A stretch of 18,192 nucleotides of DNA from Nitrospirota bacterium (GTDB lineage: Bacteria; Nitrospirota; Nitrospiria; Nitrospirales; UBA8639). A program made the position numbers and the translations under genes. Below, in pieces: positions 14,571 through 18,192 of the stretch; the stretch's first letter is position 1; each line of letters starts with the position of its first letter. The stretch is from NCBI GenBank assembly GCA_003233615.1, contig QIMB01000431.1, positions 1 to 18,192 on the forward strand, read 5' to 3'. The notes beneath the pieces are model-generated. The model saw only the letters and a list, made by a program, of their open reading frames with translations. It did not search any database and was not told the origin of the DNA.

Positions 14571-15014
14571 ATGGATATTGATCGAGTATTTGCCATTGTC
14601 GGGTCGTCATTGGATGCGCAAAGACAGCGATTGAACATCATTGCCGGGAATCTAGCCAACGCTGAATCCACACGTTCACCCAATGGTGGTCCGTATATTC
14701 GGCGAGATGTCGTGTTTCAAACAATGTCTCCTGAGAAATCATTTCACTCGGTCTTTGATAGTGCGTTTGGTGACCCGTCAGGACCGTCTGGAGTCAAAGT
14801 TGTCGATATTATTCAGGATTCGCGTCCTCTGCGCCAAGTGTATGAGCCAAATCACCCGGATGCTGATGACAAAGGCTATCTGCATCTTCCCAACGTCAAT
14901 CCCATCGAGGAAATGGTGAATCTTATGTCAGCAACCAGGGCCTATGAAGCAAGTATTGCAGTGATGGAGACGGGGAAAACGATGACTCTGCGGGCATTGG
15001 AGATGGGACGGTAG
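14571..15014 (+). CDS. flgC: Flagellar basal body rod protein FlgC
   Basis: 147 residues. FlgC is a proximal rod subunit in the periplasm. Visible: the N-terminal rod signature LDAQRQRLNIIAGNLANAES (SxNLANxxT-like) and the C-terminal helix PIEEMVNLMSATRAYEASIA, both typical of the FlgC/FlgG family coiled coil; the short middle part without an extra domain fits FlgC. AGGAGG (14560-14565) lies 5 bases before the ATG. The leader holds heptamer palindrome A and the gap to fliE holds palindrome B. Confidence 0.96.
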   Translation: MDIDRVFAIVGSSLDAQRQRLNIIAGNLANAESTRSPNGGPYIRRDVVFQTMSPEKSFHSVFDSAFGDPSGPSGVKVVDIIQDSRPLRQVYEPNHPDADDKGYLHLPNVNPIEEMVNLMSATRAYEASIAVMETGKTMTLRALEMGR

Positions 15015-15025
15015 AATGTTAATTC

Positions 15026-15151
15026 GTGTGGCGTTAGGCGTGAAAAGGGAGAAGCGCACAACAGCAAGGAGTATGGCGTGAGGGAAGAAGCTAAAGAACA
15101 ATGACGGAAATGACAGATCAGATGTTCTGTACTGTGCTCCTCACTCCTTAC
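15026..15151. repeat. Heptamer-repeat palindrome in the flgC-fliE gap, copy B
   Basis: Left arm: four contiguous heptamers GTGTGGC, GTTAGGC, GTGAAAA, GGGAGAA (15026-15053), then GTATGGC and GTGAGGG (15071-15084). Right arm: TCCTCAC and TCCTTAC (15138-15151), which on the minus strand read GTAAGGA and GTGAGGA. AAGGAGT (15066-15072) and ACTCCTT (15143-15149) pair perfectly. The right arm ends 9 bases before the AAGGA of fliE. Confidence 0.8.
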
Positions 15152-15171
15152 TATTTAAGAAAGGAAATATT

Positions 15172-15474
15172 ATGGATCCCATATTGATTAAGGGTATTGA
15201 AAGCATTCCGGAACCCTTTGGGGCTTCAACGCTTAAGGGGACCGCTCAATCAAGCCAAGGATTTAGCGATTTGCTGAAAAATGCGGTGGAGGCTGTCAAT
15301 TCCATGCAGCATGAAGCTGGTCGTTTGGGAGAGGCTGTGGCGAAAGGTGAAAATTTCAATATTCACCAAGCGGTGATTGCCGGGGAAAAAGCCGGCCTGT
15401 CATTCCAGTTACTGATGCAAGTGAGAAATAAGATGATCGATGCGTACCAAGAAGTCATGCGGATGCAGGTCTAG
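15172..15474 (+). CDS. fliE: Flagellar hook-basal body protein FliE
   Basis: 100 residues, typical. FliE is the adaptor between the MS ring (FliF) and proximal rod (FlgB), and is needed for type III export. Visible: the segment GFSDLLKNAVEAVNSMQHEA and the C-terminal family core NIHQAVIAGEKAGLSFQLLM followed by QVRNKMIDAYQEVMRMQV, which is the conserved end of FliE. AAGGA (15161-15165) lies 6 bases before the ATG. It stands between flgC and fliF, the usual order flgB-flgC-fliE-fliF-fliG. Confidence 0.96.
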   Translation: MDPILIKGIESIPEPFGASTLKGTAQSSQGFSDLLKNAVEAVNSMQHEAGRLGEAVAKGENFNIHQAVIAGEKAGLSFQLLMQVRNKMIDAYQEVMRMQV

Positions 15475-15481
15475 GACGGAA

Positions 15482-15593
15482 GGAAGAAGTAAAAGGTGGA
15501 TGGCAGAAGGGCGAAGGAAGGAGTAAAGAAGTGCGGATTGAAATTGGGAAGAGATCCGAACGCTTTTCTTCTCTTGTGCTTCTCCCTTCTCAC
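15482..15593. repeat. Heptamer-repeat palindrome in the fliE-fliF gap, copy C
   Basis: Left arm: GGAAGAA, GTAAAAG, GTGGATG, GCAGAAG, GGCGAAG (15482-15516), then more degenerate units to about 15537. Right arm (15573-15593): on the minus strand GTGAGAA, GGGAGAA, GCACAAG. AGAAGGGCGAAG (15505-15516) pairs with CTTCTCCCTTCT (15579-15590) at 11 of 12 bases, and AGGTG (15494-15498) pairs with CACCT (15593-15597). It begins 7 bases after the fliE stop. Confidence 0.8.
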
Positions 15594-15625
15594 ACCTGTA
15601 TCGTTTTTGTAGAAAATAGGAAGAT

Positions 15626-17230
15626 ATGGCGACATTTTCAGAAAGTCTTGTCACGAATTTTCAGGCCCTAACGTTAGGGCAGCGTATTGGGGTTGTGGTG
15701 ATCTTGGCGTTAGCCATTGCCACGATTCCCATGTTGATGATTCTGGGCAAGGAACCAGAACTGGTAATCCTTTTTTCCCAATTAGATTCGGAAGACACGC
15801 GAGCCATTATTCAAGAACTCGGGAAACAAGGGGTGACGTATGAGATTGGAGAAGGTGGCAATACGATTACTGTTCCTGCCGAACGTGTCCATGAATTACG
15901 CCTCCAGTTAGCATCAGCGGGCCTTCCTGAATCTGCCGGCGTAGGGTTCGAAATTTTCGATCGTACCGGGTTAGGTGTCACACCCTTCACTCAACAAATG
16001 AATTATCGTCGTGCACTACAGGGAGAGTTGGCTCGCACCATTGGCCAGATTTCGCAAGTCGATCGGGTGCGTGTGCATTTAGTGATTCCTGAAAAACGTC
16101 TATTTGCGTCTGAACAAAAGCCGGCTCAAGCGGCAGTGGTTTTGACCATGAAGCGAGGTAACCCCTTAGGAGGGGCGCAGGTACAAGGAATCGTGCATTT
16201 GGTGGCGAGTAGCGTTGAAGGATTAGATCCCGGTCAAGTGACGGTCGTGAATAGCCATGGCGAAGTGCTGAGTAAAAGTTCTGCGGATAAAGATGCGCTC
16301 ATGTCGTCAACGCAAATCGATACGCAACGTCGCGTGGAACAGGATTTGGAACACCGGGTTCAGACCATGTTGGATAAAGTGTTGGGGCGAGATTCATCCG
16401 TCGTGCGAGTCACAGCTCCATTGGAATTTCGTCAAGTTGAAATTACCGAAGAAATTTTTGATCCTGACAGTCAAGTGGTTCGCAGTGAAAATAAAAGTCA
16501 AGAAAAAGTCATTGAGCAAGGGGGCCAACAAGGCATTCAAGGGGGAGCTCCTGGAGTAGGGAGCAATCTTCCTAATGCACAGAAGACAATAGGGGGAAAG
16601 GGACCCAAGGAAGCCAAGCGTAAGAATGAAACGGTGAATTACGAAGTGAATCGTAAAGTCATGAAGATCATTGAGCCCACCGGTTTGATCAAACAGCTCA
16701 GTGTGGCGGTGTTGGTAGATGGGACGTATGAGGCTGTAGAAATTAAAGAGGGACAGGCTGAGGATGCGGTTTCCGCAGATAAGACATATGTCCCACGATC
16801 TGAGCAAGAAATGGAAAACCTCCTTAAAATCGTAAAAAATGCAGTTGGATTTTCAGAAAAACGTGGTGATCAAATTGAAATGCTGAATGTGCCATTCACA
16901 ACACCTGAGTTTTTGGAAGGCGAAGAAGGGATGACTGCTGGCGTCCAGTCATTCTTGGCAACGTGGGGAGGATTCCTCAAGCCCATATTGTTTTTCTTCC
17001 TCGGTGTGATGGTTCTCTGGTTTGTGATTCGACCGATGGCTTTGAATCTGAGTAAGTCTTCTGCCTCGCCGGTAGTCCTGCCCCAAACAGGGTTGCCTGC
17101 AACAGTGACTGAATATGAAGCACAAATTTCTGTGACTCCACAAGACGAAGCGTTAAAGCTTGCTACCGATAATCCTGCAACGGCCGCTCAAGTGATTCGA
17201 ACCTGGATTAAAGAAGAACAAAAGGTCTAA
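15626..17230 (+). CDS. fliF: Flagellar MS-ring protein FliF
   Basis: 534 residues, normal. FliF forms the inner-membrane MS ring on which the flagellum is built. Visible: first membrane helix about 21-40 (IGVVVILALAIATIPMLMIL). The periplasmic ring-building domains include LFSQLDSEDTRAIIQELGKQ, AGLPESAGVGFEIFD, FTQQMNYRRALQGELARTI and VHLVIPEKRLFASEQKPAQA. The second membrane helix is at about 452-472 (PILFFFLGVMVLWFVI), and the cytoplasmic tail is ATDNPATAAQVIRTWIKEEQ, the FliG-binding end. A glycine-rich loop (about 293-320) is usual between the periplasmic domains. AGGA lies 4 bases before the ATG. fliG starts 3 bases after the stop. Confidence 0.97.
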   Translation: MATFSESLVTNFQALTLGQRIGVVVILALAIATIPMLMILGKEPELVILFSQLDSEDTRAIIQELGKQGVTYEIGEGGNTITVPAERVHELRLQLASAGLPESAGVGFEIFDRTGLGVTPFTQQMNYRRALQGELARTIGQISQVDRVRVHLVIPEKRLFASEQKPAQAAVVLTMKRGNPLGGAQVQGIVHLVASSVEGLDPGQVTVVNSHGEVLSKSSADKDALMSSTQIDTQRRVEQDLEHRVQTMLDKVLGRDSSVVRVTAPLEFRQVEITEEIFDPDSQVVRSENKSQEKVIEQGGQQGIQGGAPGVGSNLPNAQKTIGGKGPKEAKRKNETVNYEVNRKVMKIIEPTGLIKQLSVAVLVDGTYEAVEIKEGQAEDAVSADKTYVPRSEQEMENLLKIVKNAVGFSEKRGDQIEMLNVPFTTPEFLEGEEGMTAGVQSFLATWGGFLKPILFFFLGVMVLWFVIRPMALNLSKSSASPVVLPQTGLPATVTEYEAQISVTPQDEALKLATDNPATAAQVIRTWIKEEQKV

Positions 17231-17233
17231 ACG

Positions 17234-18192
17234 GTGAGTGATAACTTATCAGGATATGAAAAGTCCGCGATTTTATTACTGGCCATTGGCGAGAGTGCAG
17301 CCGTTGAAGTGTTGAAAGTCTTAGACCAAAAAGACATTCGGCAAATTGGGGCTTATTTAGGGGCCTTGGTGAATGTTGGCCAGGAAGAACATCGCTATGT
17401 GTTAAAGGAATATATGCAATTAGCAGGAGCCACAGGCTTAAGCGTTGAAGGAAAAACGTATTTGGCGAAAATTCTGAATGCAGCATTGGGAAAAGATAAG
17501 GCTCGTCGTATTCTCAGTTCACTCAATAATTCTGAAAATGCCGGGTTTGAGACACTGAAGTCGTTAGATGCCGTGTCAATTGCAAACTTGTTAACGTATG
17601 AACATCCGCAAACGGGCGCCCTCATTTTAGCGAATTTAGAGTCGGAACAAGCCGCACAAGTGTTGTCCTTGCTTCCTGCTCATAAACGAGATGCCGTGGT
17701 GTATCGCTTAGCGACAACAGAAGAAGTGTCTCCAAATATGGTGGATGAATTAAACGCGGTGCTCGAGGAGGAACTGCGCCTGGGAGCTTCTAAAAATGCC
17801 GTGCCTGTTGGTGGAACAGGTCTGGTTGCCGAAATTTTGAATTCTGTCAAAAAGAATGTGGAGGGTGAGATTTTTACATCTCTGGAATCGACAGATCCTG
17901 ATGTGGCTGAAGAAATACGCGGAAAAATGTTTGTATTTGAAGATCTCGAAACTGTTGATGACCGGGGTATGCAAGAAGTGTTGCGTGAAGTCAGTAAGGA
18001 AGAATTACTCTTGGCCCTCAAGCCGGTGGAAGGACTGCTGCGCGATAAATTCATGAACAATATGTCCAGCCGTGCGGCTGAATCCTTGAAAGAGGATATG
18101 GAGACGCGAGGCCCCGTCAAGCTGAGTGAAGTGGAATTGGCGCAACAAAATATTATTAAGACAGTGCAACGTTTGGCCGCGGAAGGTCGGGT
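17234..18192 (+). CDS. fliG: Flagellar motor switch protein FliG (3' end cut by window)
   Basis: The first 319 codons of a family usually about 330-345 residues, so only a short C-terminal tail is missing. FliG couples the MS ring to the C ring and interacts with the stator to generate torque. Visible: N-terminal FliF-binding part (GYEKSAILLLAIGESAAVEV), the middle-domain EHPQ motif (E123-Q126) with ALILANLESEQAAQVLSLLP, and the C-terminal torque domain EEIRGKMFVFEDL (M232) with DDRGMQEVLREV and FMNNMSSRAAESLKEDMETR before GPVKLSEVELAQ. The start is GTG at 17234, chosen because it matches the family N-terminus and AAAGG (17221-17225) lies 8 bases upstream. It follows fliF by 3 bases, so is probably translationally coupled. 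Confidence 0.95.
   Translation, partial: MSDNLSGYEKSAILLLAIGESAAVEVLKVLDQKDIRQIGAYLGALVNVGQEEHRYVLKEYMQLAGATGLSVEGKTYLAKILNAALGKDKARRILSSLNNSENAGFETLKSLDAVSIANLLTYEHPQTGALILANLESEQAAQVLSLLPAHKRDAVVYRLATTEEVSPNMVDELNAVLEEELRLGASKNAVPVGGTGLVAEILNSVKKNVEGEIFTSLESTDPDVAEEIRGKMFVFEDLETVDDRGMQEVLREVSKEELLLALKPVEGLLRDKFMNNMSSRAAESLKEDMETRGPVKLSEVELAQQNIIKTVQRLAAEGR

Noticed and set aside
14459..15593. Heptamer arrays considered as CRISPR
   Set aside because: Units are 7 bases, degenerate and contiguous with no unique spacers, and no cas genes are present.
17680..18120. 146-codon minus-strand frame
   Set aside because: It is antisense to fliG, whose plus-strand translation carries clear family motifs. 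The serine-rich product is a shadow.

Overview
The window reads as the chromosome of a flagellated Gram-negative (diderm) bacterium. The evidence is an LptD outer-membrane LPS assembly protein, a flagellar rod / MS-ring / switch cluster, and NtrC-type sigma-54 activators. Gene content, moderate GC (about half by eye) and style of intergenic repeats would fit Nitrospirota, perhaps a Nitrospira marina-like lineage. That placement is inference and not proven here.

Layout. (1) 1-497: the 3' end of moaA (molybdenum cofactor synthesis). (2) 498-934: a non-coding gap with a long imperfect inverted repeat. (3) 935-6021: a tight, mostly overlapping block accD - folC - lptD - small exported beta-rich protein of unknown function, i.e. 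fatty acid, folate and outer-membrane biogenesis. (4) 6022-7453: gene-poor, with a heptamer-repeat palindrome, two copies of a MITE-like repeat (R1, R2), a plausible 75-aa minus-strand gene and a 53-codon ORF. (5) 7454-8917: an orphan NtrC-family sigma-54 response regulator. (6) 8918-9566: a third, inverted copy of the repeat (R3) and a sigma-54-like promoter candidate. (7) 9567-13904: exported TPR protein, soluble sensor histidine kinase and a second NtrC-family regulator, overlapping or tightly spaced and resembling the FlrB/FlrC (FleS/FleR) flagellar pair plus an extra TPR gene. (8) 14045-18192: flgB, flgC, fliE, fliF and fliG (cut by the window end), the start of a basal-body operon.

How it works together: the kinase and regulator pair probably controls sigma-54-dependent flagellar transcription, and the genes immediately downstream encode the first-assembled parts of the flagellum (MS ring, rod adaptor, proximal rod, switch).

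The most unusual signal is between genes. Nearly every gap in the flagellar cluster (RR-flgB, flgB-flgC, flgC-fliE, fliE-fliF), and the gap after the exported unknown gene, is filled by an array of degenerate purine heptamers close to GTRAGRM (GTGAGAA, GTAAGGC, GTGAGGA and similar). In four of the five gaps it is followed by a second array of the same heptamer in inverted orientation. In the leaders of flgC, fliE and fliF this inverted array ends shortly before the ribosome binding site. The R1/R2/R3 repeat family is separate: inverted copies flank the orphan regulator gene, so recombination could invert it. No tRNA, rRNA, CRISPR array or complete insertion sequence was seen.
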